64,000 bases of DNA from Peribacillus frigoritolerans_B (GTDB taxonomy: Bacteria; Bacillota; Bacilli; Bacillales; DSM-1321): positions 248,001-312,000 of the forward strand of contig NZ_JBIWES010000003.1 of assembly GCF_044762665.1 (NCBI RefSeq). The letters run 5' to 3'. Made by a program: the position numbers and the translations under genes. Below are positions 25,381-33,358 of this stretch, piece after piece (positions within the stretch are counted from its first letter, which is position 1; each line of letters begins with the position of its first letter). Below the pieces are notes generated by a model. That model ran no database searches, was not told the origin of the DNA, and worked only from the letters and a program-made list of their open reading frames with translations.

Positions 25381-26145
25381 TTACAAGGATGCATCACGAT
25401 TACAATCTTTAGAGTAAACATATGTTAAATTTTCTCTGCCTACCGCATAGGCTGCTTGATGTACATATGGACCCATAAAAATGTAATCTCCTTTCTTTAC
25501 AGGAACCCACTGATTATCCAGATTATACATCCCTTCTCCCGAGAGTAAGTAGGCGCCATGTTCTTGCACATGTGTTTCGATGAATGGATGAGATGCAGCA
25601 GGATCAAAGGAAAGAATATGAAAATTCATATCAAAATCTATATCAGCAGGCAATAGATCCTTAAGATGGACATTATGCATATCATCATAAATCCTAAATT
25701 CAATTTTGTTCGCATGGTTTGAATAAACCCATGGCCTCCGTCCTTCAAGTGGACGATACTTTTGCTTATATAGGAATAGTTTAGAATCTCCATCCAATTG
25801 GTTTTCTAAATACATCTTTGTTCCTGGCGGACAGTATAAATAACCGCTTTCATCGAGGACAAACTCTTGTTCACCTGCAGCAGCTTTTATTTTTCCTTCA
25901 ATAACATAGACAAATGTCTCTACATCTTCTTGTCCACCAAACCCCTCGCTGTTCTTTCCTTCCTTTTGCATTGTCACAATGTAATCGACAAAGCTTGCTC
26001 CAAGCTTTGGAGAACCCAAAATGGAAATGATACAATTCTCAAATCCTGGAACAACATTATTAACCAATCCTTCAGGTGCAATTAAAGCATATTTACCGTG
26101 CTCAATTATTGATCTGCTTGCTAATAAATCTTTAGGATAACCCAT
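25381..26145 (-). CDS. allE: (S)-ureidoglycine aminohydrolase
   Basis: A 254-residue two-cupin protein. It begins LLASRSIIEHGKYALIAPEG, typical of AllE/YlbA, and its second cupin holds ETHVQEHGAYLLSGEGMY, the manganese-binding region. AllE releases ammonia from (S)-ureidoglycine to give (S)-ureidoglycolate, the step after allantoate amidohydrolase. PucG, also present, uses the same substrate, so the branch point is duplicated. AAGGAGAG precedes ATG 26145. Confidence 0.92.
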   Translation of the reverse strand: MGYPKDLLASRSIIEHGKYALIAPEGLVNNVVPGFENCIISILGSPKLGASFVDYIVTMQKEGKNSEGFGGQEDVETFVYVIEGKIKAAAGEQEFVLDESGYLYCPPGTKMYLENQLDGDSKLFLYKQKYRPLEGRRPWVYSNHANKIEFRIYDDMHNVHLKDLLPADIDFDMNFHILSFDPAASHPFIETHVQEHGAYLLSGEGMYNLDNQWVPVKKGDYIFMGPYVHQAAYAVGRENLTYVYSKDCNRDASL

Positions 26146-26418
26146 CTTTTAAACTCTCCTTTTAATCGTATTTTGTGAGCTAATTCATATGACACCAATC
26201 AACGTTCATAAGCAGGCGCCATTTGAAAATATGTGAATCATGGTGTGCCCTGTTCCCGCTATAGATTAATTATAATTGAAGCTTCTTTTCATATATTATT
26301 AGCTTGTGTTAGAAACAATTAAGTCTCTTATATAAATATTAACCGCTTTCATTTAATTAGTCTTTATGCCTAATCGATAAAAACGTTTTATATTTTTGTT
26401 TATTATAGATAAAACATA

Positions 26419-26512
26419 TTATCTTCTTATTTCTTCATCTATGTTTTTCTCTTTTAGGTACTCAGGTCCAAGGTCCTTACAGGCTTCTTTTGCTTTTAAG
26501 ATTGTGTATGCC
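26419..26512 (-). pseudogene. Orphan 3' coding end of unknown origin
   Basis: The minus strand reads ILKAKEACKDLGPEYLKEK and then NIDEEIRR before a TAA at 26419. The codon use and composition look coding, but the frame has no start and no upstream homology that I recognise. It is probably the tail of a gene lost from between allE and allB. The family was not identified. The rest of the 26146-26597 gap holds AT-rich sequence and a weak cre-like site near 26340. Confidence 0.35.
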
Positions 26513-26597
26513 TAAAATAAATGACTGAAAGCGACTCATACATAATAAGCTAATAAAATCAATTAAGATTTTCTCAGTCCTTTATTGCTTAACAATC

Positions 26598-27950
26598 CTA
26601 GATTTTAATTTTTTCCACAGTGGTAATGCTTCCATTTTCAAAAACGATTGCCCCATTGACGATCGTTGTCGTTACTTGCCCTTTGAATATCCTGCCAACA
26701 TAAGGCGACTGTTGATGGCGGTAGAACAAATCTTCCTTTTTCAGCTCGAAGCTTCTGTTCAGATCAACAATCGCCAGATCAGCGTCGCTATCAACGGCTA
26801 TTATCCCTTTATGGGGATAAAGGCCAAATAACTTAGCTGGATTCGTTGATGTTAATTCAACAATTTTCCCCAGAGGAAGATTACGGTTAAAATGCCCCTC
26901 TGTCAACATAATATTGAGCGTAGATTGGGCACCGGAAATCCCACCCCAGGCACTGAAAAAGTCTTCATTTATTACTTCTTTCATAGATGCAGGTGCTGGT
27001 GAATGGTCGGATGCTATTACGTCAATTTCACCGTTTGCTACAGCTTCCCATAATTGTTCTACTTCTTCATCATCACGCAGTGGAGGGCAGCATTTTGCCA
27101 ATCCGCCTTTTTCCTCTAAGTCTTTTAATGTCAAAGATAAATAATGAGGGCATGTTTCTACCGTAATATCTAGGCCTCTTTGCTTTGCCTGATTGATGAC
27201 ATCCACTACTTTCCGGCTGCTCGCATGAACAATATGCAGTTTACAACCTGTAGCTTCAGCATATGAAATTATTCTTCTTACCGCTTCAATCTCGGAAATT
27301 ATCGGTCTTGATTCGACGAAGTCTTTTGCAGTCGTCTTATTTTGTCTTTGTTTTTCTTGTGCAAGCTGTTCACAAATGACTGTACTTTCAGCATGAACGG
27401 CTAAAAGTGAACCTACAGAGGCAATTTCTCTCATCCCTTTAAAAATCGTAATATCATCGACATGATTGAAATCGACAATTCCGCTCGGTGACATAAATGC
27501 TTTAAATCCAATTACTCCATTTTCATCAAGTTCCTTAATATTCTCAATATTTTCTGGTATAAGTCCACCCCAAAAGCGGCAATTGACTACCGACTTTTCT
27601 TCGGAGCAAGCTCTCTTTAATGCCAAATATTCTTTATTGATTGTTGGCGGTGTACTGTTCAATGGCATATCAAAATAGGTTGTTACCCCACCTGCCGCTA
27701 AACTTCTGCTACCAGTTTGAACACCTTCCCACTCAGTTCTGCCTGGCTCGTTGAAATGAACATGAGTATCAATTAATCCTGGGAGGATGTGCTGTCCCTC
27801 AGCATTAATTTCTCTTGTTGCTATAGCTTCAATATTTTTTCCGATAGACACTTCTTTAATTTTCCCTTCCTTAATTGCAATATCTCCTTGAACAATCGAA
27901 TCAAACATTACAAGGTTTCCATTTCTAATGAGTAAATCATATGTAGCCAT
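26598..27950 (-). CDS. allB: Allantoinase (first copy)
   Basis: A 450-residue cyclic amidohydrolase starting at MATYDLLIRNG. AAGGA lies 8 bases before ATG 27950; the longer frame starts with TTG and lacks support. Metal ligands are DTHVHFNEPGRTEWEG, the carboxylated lysine in GFKAFMSPSG, LAVHAES, LHIVHASS and ASDHSPAP. It hydrolyses allantoin to allantoate. Downstream genes continue with allE and the cupin, and upstream is the NCS1 permease relic, so an ancestral permease-allB-allE operon is likely. Confidence 0.92.
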   Translation of the reverse strand: MATYDLLIRNGNLVMFDSIVQGDIAIKEGKIKEVSIGKNIEAIATREINAEGQHILPGLIDTHVHFNEPGRTEWEGVQTGSRSLAAGGVTTYFDMPLNSTPPTINKEYLALKRACSEEKSVVNCRFWGGLIPENIENIKELDENGVIGFKAFMSPSGIVDFNHVDDITIFKGMREIASVGSLLAVHAESTVICEQLAQEKQRQNKTTAKDFVESRPIISEIEAVRRIISYAEATGCKLHIVHASSRKVVDVINQAKQRGLDITVETCPHYLSLTLKDLEEKGGLAKCCPPLRDDEEVEQLWEAVANGEIDVIASDHSPAPASMKEVINEDFFSAWGGISGAQSTLNIMLTEGHFNRNLPLGKIVELTSTNPAKLFGLYPHKGIIAVDSDADLAIVDLNRSFELKKEDLFYRHQQSPYVGRIFKGQVTTTIVNGAIVFENGSITTVEKIKI

Positions 27951-28067
27951 AGGTTCATTCCTTTCTTCAGAAATCAAATTTTGGTCAATAATGAGTACTT
28001 TTCTTCAAAACGTTTATTCCTGCTAAAGTGATTTTTAAATATTCACACTATTTAACTTTCCCATCAA

Positions 28068-28308
28068 TTAATTCCCTTTAACCACATCCTCTCGTTTCTG
28101 CACTTTTCTTGAAGTGTATAATACCTGTCCAACCGATAGTCCTAGCGCAAAAAAACCACCAATTGTAACGTAGGATGGAACATTATGAACAGAACCCATC
28201 CCTATAGAAAATAGTTCCCTACTTTCCAATTTCCATCTTCGGGTTTTGTTGCCAATAAGTCTCTGCTTAATTCTGTTTCTGCTCCAATGGAGCTTTAGTT
28301 TGTTCCAA
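28068..28308 (-). pseudogene. Internally deleted NCS1 allantoin permease relic
   Basis: The minus strand encodes EQTKAPLEQKQ, then in another frame ELSRDLLATKPEDGNWKVGN, then after a 1-base shift GMGSVHNVPSYVTIGGFFAL and GLSVGQV. It then jumps to a hydrophilic tail (SRKVQKREDVVKGN) and a stop. The first parts match the N-terminus of PucI/AllP-type NCS1 permeases. About 240 bases remain of about 1.4 kb. GAGGAAA precedes a TTG at 28306-28308. Confidence 0.8.
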
Positions 28309-28327
28309 AAAGTTTCCTCCTCAGCAT

Positions 28328-28341
28328 TGATAGCGCTTACT
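28328..28341. promoter_or_regulatory. Candidate cre (CcpA) site upstream of the allantoin operon
   Basis: TGATAGCGCTTACT matches the cre consensus TGWAARCGYTWNCW at 13 of 14 positions. It sits just before the ribosome binding site of the permease relic, so it may control what is left of the operon. Confidence 0.5.
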
Positions 28342-28703
28342 ATCCACCGAAATACAAACTGGAAATATATAAAGGTTTAAAAGGTCTGTTAAGATCTTAG
28401 GTGTTAAAAACCCGGCTTCCTATAGTAACCATTGCAAAAAAACGTATGATGCTATGCGCTTCTAAATATAAATATAGTTGCTAAATATAATAAAAACTTG
28501 AGATTTATGGAATGTAAAAAAAAATTTTGAAAACAGTTTCCTTAACTTTCAATCCTCTATACAATTGATTATAAGCGGAGTAATTCACAAAATCATTATG
28601 CAATGTAAACAATTCCCATTTAAATTTTTGTCCAAATTTAACAACATTCGTTTGCTTCCCTTTCTAGAAATAAAAACTGACAAAATGCAGAATTAGAAGG
28701 TGT

Positions 28704-30359
28704 ATGATGAAAAAAGTAGAAGATTTATTTATCGTTGATGTGTTTCGAGAAGCCAAAATTATTGCTGGACATGCCGGACTTAAAAGGAAAGTGGAATCAA
28801 TTGAGATTTCAGAAACACCAGATGCCATCCATTTTTTAGCTGAGAACTCCCTATTATTGACAACAGGATACGCTTTTAAAGACGATCCTCATGCATTATG
28901 TAATCTCATTTCCCAAATTAATGAACTTCCATGTGCAGGGATTGCCATTAAACTTAAAAGATTCATTGATAAGATACCGCCGGATGTAATCGAATTAGCT
29001 GACTCATTAGAATTTCCAATTATTCAAATTCCAGAGACATTAACATTAGGTGCGGTTGCTCATCAATTATTAAGCTTTATATGGGATAACCAAATTGAAG
29101 AGTTATTTTATGCGATGCATATACACAAGGAATTTACCAATATGATGATAAAAGGTTACAGTCTGAATTCTTTAATTGAAAATCTTGGCTCCCTATTAAA
29201 ATGTCCTGTTCTCCTACTTGATCCTATTGGTGATGTGACATCCTTTTCTCATCATTTTCGTACAGGAAATATGAAAATCGTTATGAAAAATGTTCAGGAA
29301 TACATTAAAAGTGATATAGAAACATACCTAGAAAAAAACCAGCTCACAATCGACATCCAAAATACTGACATTTCTATAAAATTGTTTCGGGTGAAAACAA
29401 TGCGTCCCTATCCATATTTACTAATAATTCTTCATCCTGAGAAGCTTTCATACCCCTCTTCCCAATTAGCTATTGAGCAAGCATCAACAGTCATTTCATT
29501 CACGCTGCTTAAAAACGAGGCTATTAGAGAAAACAGTCGTTTGTTAGAAAATAACTTTTTTGCTTCCCTTGTTGATGGAAAGATTTCTAACAAACAAGAA
29601 ATTATTCATAGGGGAAAACAGCATGGCTTAATCGACAATATGAAATACGCATGCATTGTATGTAAGATTGATGATGATGAACAAAACGCTTTACAAAAAA
29701 GTGCAGAAATAATGAATAGATTATACGACTATTTATATAAGTTTTTACATAAATCATTTTTAAAAATAGATACTAACAACATCGTTTTTATGAAAGATGG
29801 TTATTTTGTTATTTTGATGCAATCTCCTCTGAATATTAATGATTCGATTAAAGGAATAATAGAAGAAAGGCTGAAGGAATTCCAGAATGAGGTATATTCA
29901 AATCTAAAAATTTCGTTGTCGTTTGGAGTTGGTAACTTTTCTAATGACCTAACCTATATCAACCTATCATACGAAGAAGCAGTGGAAGCATGGAAACATG
30001 GGTCTGAACTGTTTCAAAATAAATTTATAAACTTTTACGAGACCAAACAATTAATCGAACTGATTCGGTTAATTCCCGAAAAAGATTTAAAAAAATTTTA
30101 TGAAAATACATTACGTTCTCTATCCTATCCGAAAAATAAAGATGAAAAAGACTTAGTCAATACCTTATTGGTATATTTGGATAATAATTGTGAACTTGCG
30201 ATTACATCCAGGAAACTGTTTGTTCACCGTAATACCGTTAAATACCGAATTGCCAAATGTGAGGACATATTGAATTATTCCGTCCATGATTCAAAAAACT
30301 CACTTCATTTACGTATAGCTTTACTCATGGGTTCAATTTTCAGAGATATCAGTGATTAA
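28704..30359 (+). CDS. pucR: PucR-family regulator of purine/ureide catabolism
   Basis: A 551-residue regulator. The N-terminal PucR domain (about 1-125, with AGLKRKVESIEISETPD and LLTTGYAFKDD) is followed by a central domain and a C-terminal helix-turn-helix of the PucR/CdaR kind (LLVYLDNNCELAITSRKLFVHRNTVKYRI, seen near residues 495-525). B. subtilis PucR activates or represses puc genes in response to ureides. It is divergent from allB. AGAAGGTG precedes ATGATG. Length is slightly above 531 residues in B. subtilis. Confidence 0.88.
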   Translation: MMKKVEDLFIVDVFREAKIIAGHAGLKRKVESIEISETPDAIHFLAENSLLLTTGYAFKDDPHALCNLISQINELPCAGIAIKLKRFIDKIPPDVIELADSLEFPIIQIPETLTLGAVAHQLLSFIWDNQIEELFYAMHIHKEFTNMMIKGYSLNSLIENLGSLLKCPVLLLDPIGDVTSFSHHFRTGNMKIVMKNVQEYIKSDIETYLEKNQLTIDIQNTDISIKLFRVKTMRPYPYLLIILHPEKLSYPSSQLAIEQASTVISFTLLKNEAIRENSRLLENNFFASLVDGKISNKQEIIHRGKQHGLIDNMKYACIVCKIDDDEQNALQKSAEIMNRLYDYLYKFLHKSFLKIDTNNIVFMKDGYFVILMQSPLNINDSIKGIIEERLKEFQNEVYSNLKISLSFGVGNFSNDLTYINLSYEEAVEAWKHGSELFQNKFINFYETKQLIELIRLIPEKDLKKFYENTLRSLSYPKNKDEKDLVNTLLVYLDNNCELAITSRKLFVHRNTVKYRIAKCEDILNYSVHDSKNSLHLRIALLMGSIFRDISD

Positions 30360-30439
30360 TAAAAATTGTAATTACTACTAAAGCAGGTATTGACTGAATG
30401 TAAACCGCCCGCACAGACAGAGATCAATATGAAGAGTAA

Positions 30440-30676
30440 ATCTCGACTTTATTTTCTGGAAGTGACGCTACAGAATCCTTCGATTATGGAGGAATCCAGG
30501 AATTTCAGTGGCTTTTTTATGAACATGTTAAAGAGTCCGACAGAACTCCCTTTGTAACCATTGGATCTGAGTCGATACGCATGACTGTTTCATCGCATGA
30601 AGGATACCTGTCTTTAATATACTTTTTATCTAATGAGCTTTTCGAAGGATTCAATCTTATAGAAAAATGCTTCTGA
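30440..30676 (+). other. Unrecognised open frame without start codon (possible relic)
   Basis: A 78-codon open frame between two stops reads like coding sequence (SFDYGGIQEFQWLFYEHV, then DRTPFVTIGSESIRMTV, ending NLIEKCF). It has no ATG near its left end and no ribosome binding site. I do not recognise it. It may be the tail of a lost gene downstream of pucR or chance. It fills most of the pucR-allC gap. Confidence 0.3.
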
Positions 30677-30728
30677 TAACAGTTGACTGATTTGTTCAAG
30701 AGGTACTAATTGAAATGTATTCATTTTG

Positions 30729-30770
30729 AAAAAACTCGTGATCCGATACAGGCGGATCACGAGTTTTTTT
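30729..30770 (-). terminator. Terminator after allC
   Basis: A 17-bp perfect stem (AAAAAACTCGTGATCCG with its complement) around a 7-base loop has A and T runs at its base. It lies 56 bases past the allC stop and could also stop plus-strand transcription. Confidence 0.9.
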
Positions 30771-30825
30771 GTAAGTTCTCTTTTAGTCGATAGTCTTATA
30801 TACTCTATAAAATCTTTTATGTCAC

Positions 30826-32076
30826 TCAATATTGTTTTGTGGCTATTTTAATTACTGTAGAGTAAAGAACTCTAGCTCCTACACCCATATCTTCTACAGT
30901 AACGAATTCATCAGGGTGATGACTAAGACCATCTTTACAACGAACGAAAATCATTGCAACATTCGTTACATCCGCCATAGCCATTGCATCGTGACCAGCA
31001 CCACTTACAAGACTGATAACGCTACCATCCACTTCGATAATGGACTCTTCGATTACTTTAATCAATTGTTCATCACAGTATACAGGATCGGCTTCCATGA
31101 CTTGTTCAAAATGAATTTGGAGTCCTCTAGCTTTTGCTACCCTTTCACTTTCAGTTAATATGGCTTCAATAGCTTTTTTCTTACGATCAACATTTAAATC
31201 GCGGATATCCAGAGTCCCTGTTACAAGGCCAGGTATTACATTACTAGCACCCGGACTTACAGTAAGTTTACCGATAGTCGCTACTAATGGTTCATTTTGG
31301 ATAGCGATGTTCTCAATGTAGGAAATAAGATCACTAGCTCCTAAAAGTGCATCTTGTCTAAGGGCAACAGGAACTGTCCCTGCATGTCCAGGTTTCCCGA
31401 TAATTTCAAAATAAAATCTTGTAGCACCAGCAATCCCACGAACTATTCCGACAGGTTCATTCTCCTTCTCAAGCACTGGCCCCTGTTCGATATGAAGTTC
31501 CAAATAGGCGAGAAGTTCTTCTGGATTTCGACTAGCGTTACTAAAAGCATATGGGTCAGCAATACCAATTCCTTTTAACGCTTCGGCAATTGTTATTCCT
31601 TGTTCATCTGCTCTTTCTAAATCTTCAGCAGTAAAAGTTCCTGCAATCGCTTTACTACCGAGGAAAGTTGAGTGAAACCGTACTCCTTCCTCATCACAAA
31701 AACCCACCACTTCGATTGGATTATATAATATAATGCCATTATCCTTAAGAGTCTGAACAACTTCTATTCCAGTTATAACTCCTAAAATACCGTCATATTT
31801 ACCTGCTTCAATCACGCTATCTAAATGTGAACCAATCATTAAAACTGGAGCTGTAGGATCTTTCCCTTCATAACGTCCGATTATATTGTTAAGTGCATCT
31901 TTTCTTACCGTCATCCCAGCTGCTTTCATCCACTCTTCAACTAGTCTTTCTGCCTTTAAACTTTCCACTGTGAAAGGTAGTCTAGTGACACCAACAGATG
32001 TAGATGAACAAGCAGCAAGTTCTTCGATTCTAGTGTTGATTCTTATAGCATCAACATCCTTCTGAAGTTTAACCAA
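30826..32076 (-). CDS. allC: Allantoate amidohydrolase / N-carbamoyl-amino-acid hydrolase (M20)
   Basis: A 416-residue M20 hydrolase. Metal-site motifs are MIGSHLDSVIEAGKYDG, FCDEEGVRF, LELHIEQGPVLE, and the dimer-interface motif GKPGHAGTVPVALRQDA. GAGHDAMAMA and DGLSHHPDEF close the C-terminus. It removes ammonia and CO2 from allantoate; N-carbamoyl-L-amino-acid hydrolases are near relatives, and the ureide setting favours AllC. The start is TTG (32074-32076) with AAGGAAG upstream. It seems to be the functional replacement of the relic at 19565-20209. Confidence 0.85.
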   Translation of the reverse strand: MVKLQKDVDAIRINTRIEELAACSSTSVGVTRLPFTVESLKAERLVEEWMKAAGMTVRKDALNNIIGRYEGKDPTAPVLMIGSHLDSVIEAGKYDGILGVITGIEVVQTLKDNGIILYNPIEVVGFCDEEGVRFHSTFLGSKAIAGTFTAEDLERADEQGITIAEALKGIGIADPYAFSNASRNPEELLAYLELHIEQGPVLEKENEPVGIVRGIAGATRFYFEIIGKPGHAGTVPVALRQDALLGASDLISYIENIAIQNEPLVATIGKLTVSPGASNVIPGLVTGTLDIRDLNVDRKKKAIEAILTESERVAKARGLQIHFEQVMEADPVYCDEQLIKVIEESIIEVDGSVISLVSGAGHDAMAMADVTNVAMIFVRCKDGLSHHPDEFVTVEDMGVGARVLYSTVIKIATKQY

Positions 32077-32219
32077 TCGATCACTTCCTTGCCAATTTAA
32101 TCTCTAAGAAAATTTGTTATTTATTACAAAATCCAGTTTTTTAATGCAAAGTCATATTAACACCTTATTTAGTCGTTGCTCAATAGGAATCCTGCATGAT
32201 AAGCTAATTAAATCTTAGA

Positions 32220-32257
32220 TTAAACGGTGACAAGCAAAAGTGCTTGTCACCGTTTAA
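32220..32257 (-). terminator. Terminator of the transketolase/ThDP operon
   Basis: A perfect 17-bp stem (TTAAACGGTGACAAGCA with its complement) and a 4-base loop lie 21 bases past the stop codon of the TIM-barrel gene. Confidence 0.85.
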
Positions 32258-32277
32258 TCCTTATAGTTATAGACAAG

Positions 32278-33216
32278 TTAACCAACTAAACGCCCTTTTT
32301 TTGAATGTAATAATGACCATGCATCAATGAGGGTACGTTTTGACTGTGCAATTACAATATCTGATGATTCTGTACCTACAGGTTTCACTTCAAAAGCGAC
32401 TATATTCTTTATACCTTCACCGATGTAACCAATTTCTAATAAAGATCGTAAATACTCCGCTAATTCAGGAACATCAACTTCACTTCCTGGATATCCGAAA
32501 CGGGGATGCTGATCTCCGTAAGCAGGATCAGAAGTATCTTTAATATAGCAATTTCCGATATGGGCATGGTTAATATAATCACGAGCAACCGTTAATGCAT
32601 CAGAAGATGTTTCACGTTGCATTGGTAAATGACTTAAATCAAGCATTAAACCGAAAGTGGGATCTACTTTACGAACTTCTTTTGCAACTTCAACAGCAAG
32701 TTTATTCGAACCGATTAGACATTTCTTATCAGTCTCATCATCAAATGTTTCAAGTGAGAGTACTAAATCACCTTTAGATTTTGCATAATCGCATAATTCT
32801 TTGATAGAATTCGTGAGTAATTGTAAGGCAACATCTTGTTGAGTATCTGGTTTAGCCCCACTTAAGAAACCAAGTTTAGCAGCATTCACTTCGTAAGCCT
32901 GGTCAATTCCGCCTTTTACTAAATCGATAGCCCGTCTACGCTCAGCTTCATCAAAAGAATTAAGGTTTCCTTTGTTTCTTAATAAAATCGGTTGTGCACC
33001 AAAACCTACAGTCATTCCACCAGATTGTAAAATTTGAGTAGCCTCTTTACGTTCTTCAGGATTGTTAATAGATGTAATTTCAATTCCAGAGAAAAAATCA
33101 TCTTGTACAATTTTCTTAATTGTTTCAACAGCTGGGCCATCTCCACCCATTGTTTCAGGATAAGCCATAAAGTGAACAATTCCGACTTTCATAGAATTAT
33201 GAAGATTTGCTGACAT
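32278..33216 (-). CDS. Sugar phosphate isomerase/epimerase-type TIM-barrel enzyme
   Basis: A 312-residue protein of the xylose-isomerase-like TIM-barrel family (AP endonuclease family 2). It contains LSLETFDDETDKKCLIG, FGLMLDLSHLP, HAHIGNCYIKD and FEVKPVG, with Glu, Asp, His and Glu positioned as metal ligands. Relatives include hydroxypyruvate isomerase, tagatose/ribulose epimerases and 3-oxo-isoapionate decarboxylase. It is last in the ThDP operon. I place the start at MSANLHNSMKVG (ATG 33216), because AAGGAGG sits upstream of it behind a small hairpin. A longer frame from 33258 would translate through that ribosome binding site. Confidence 0.75.
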   Translation of the reverse strand: MSANLHNSMKVGIVHFMAYPETMGGDGPAVETIKKIVQDDFFSGIEITSINNPEERKEATQILQSGGMTVGFGAQPILLRNKGNLNSFDEAERRRAIDLVKGGIDQAYEVNAAKLGFLSGAKPDTQQDVALQLLTNSIKELCDYAKSKGDLVLSLETFDDETDKKCLIGSNKLAVEVAKEVRKVDPTFGLMLDLSHLPMQRETSSDALTVARDYINHAHIGNCYIKDTSDPAYGDQHPRFGYPGSEVDVPELAEYLRSLLEIGYIGEGIKNIVAFEVKPVGTESSDIVIAQSKRTLIDAWSLLHSKKGRLVG

Positions 33217-33222
33217 TGTTTC

Positions 33223-33246
33223 GCCGATTATTCGGCTTCCCTCCTT
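33223..33246 (-). promoter_or_regulatory. Ribosome binding site separated from its start by a hairpin
   Basis: On the minus strand AAGGAGG (33240-33246) is followed by GAA, then the hairpin GCCGA-ATAA-TCGGC (33223-33236), then GAAACA and ATG. The linear spacing is 23 bases, but folding the hairpin leaves 9, an ideal distance. Confidence 0.5.
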
Positions 33247-33300
33247 TAATAAACCCATTATTTAAGTTCAGTCAATATTTTTTATTACTAATATGTTTTT

Positions 33301-33330
33301 TGAAGCAATAGGTTATATCCCATTGCTTCA
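33301..33330. terminator. Intercistronic hairpin after the ThDP enzyme gene
   Basis: TGAAGCAAT-A-GG pairs with CC-C-ATTGCTTCA; flanking T and A runs extend the stem. No T tract follows on the minus strand, so it may be a processing or attenuation element rather than a full terminator. Confidence 0.45.
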
Positions 33331-33358
33331 AAAAAATCACTTCGATCAAGAGTAGTGA

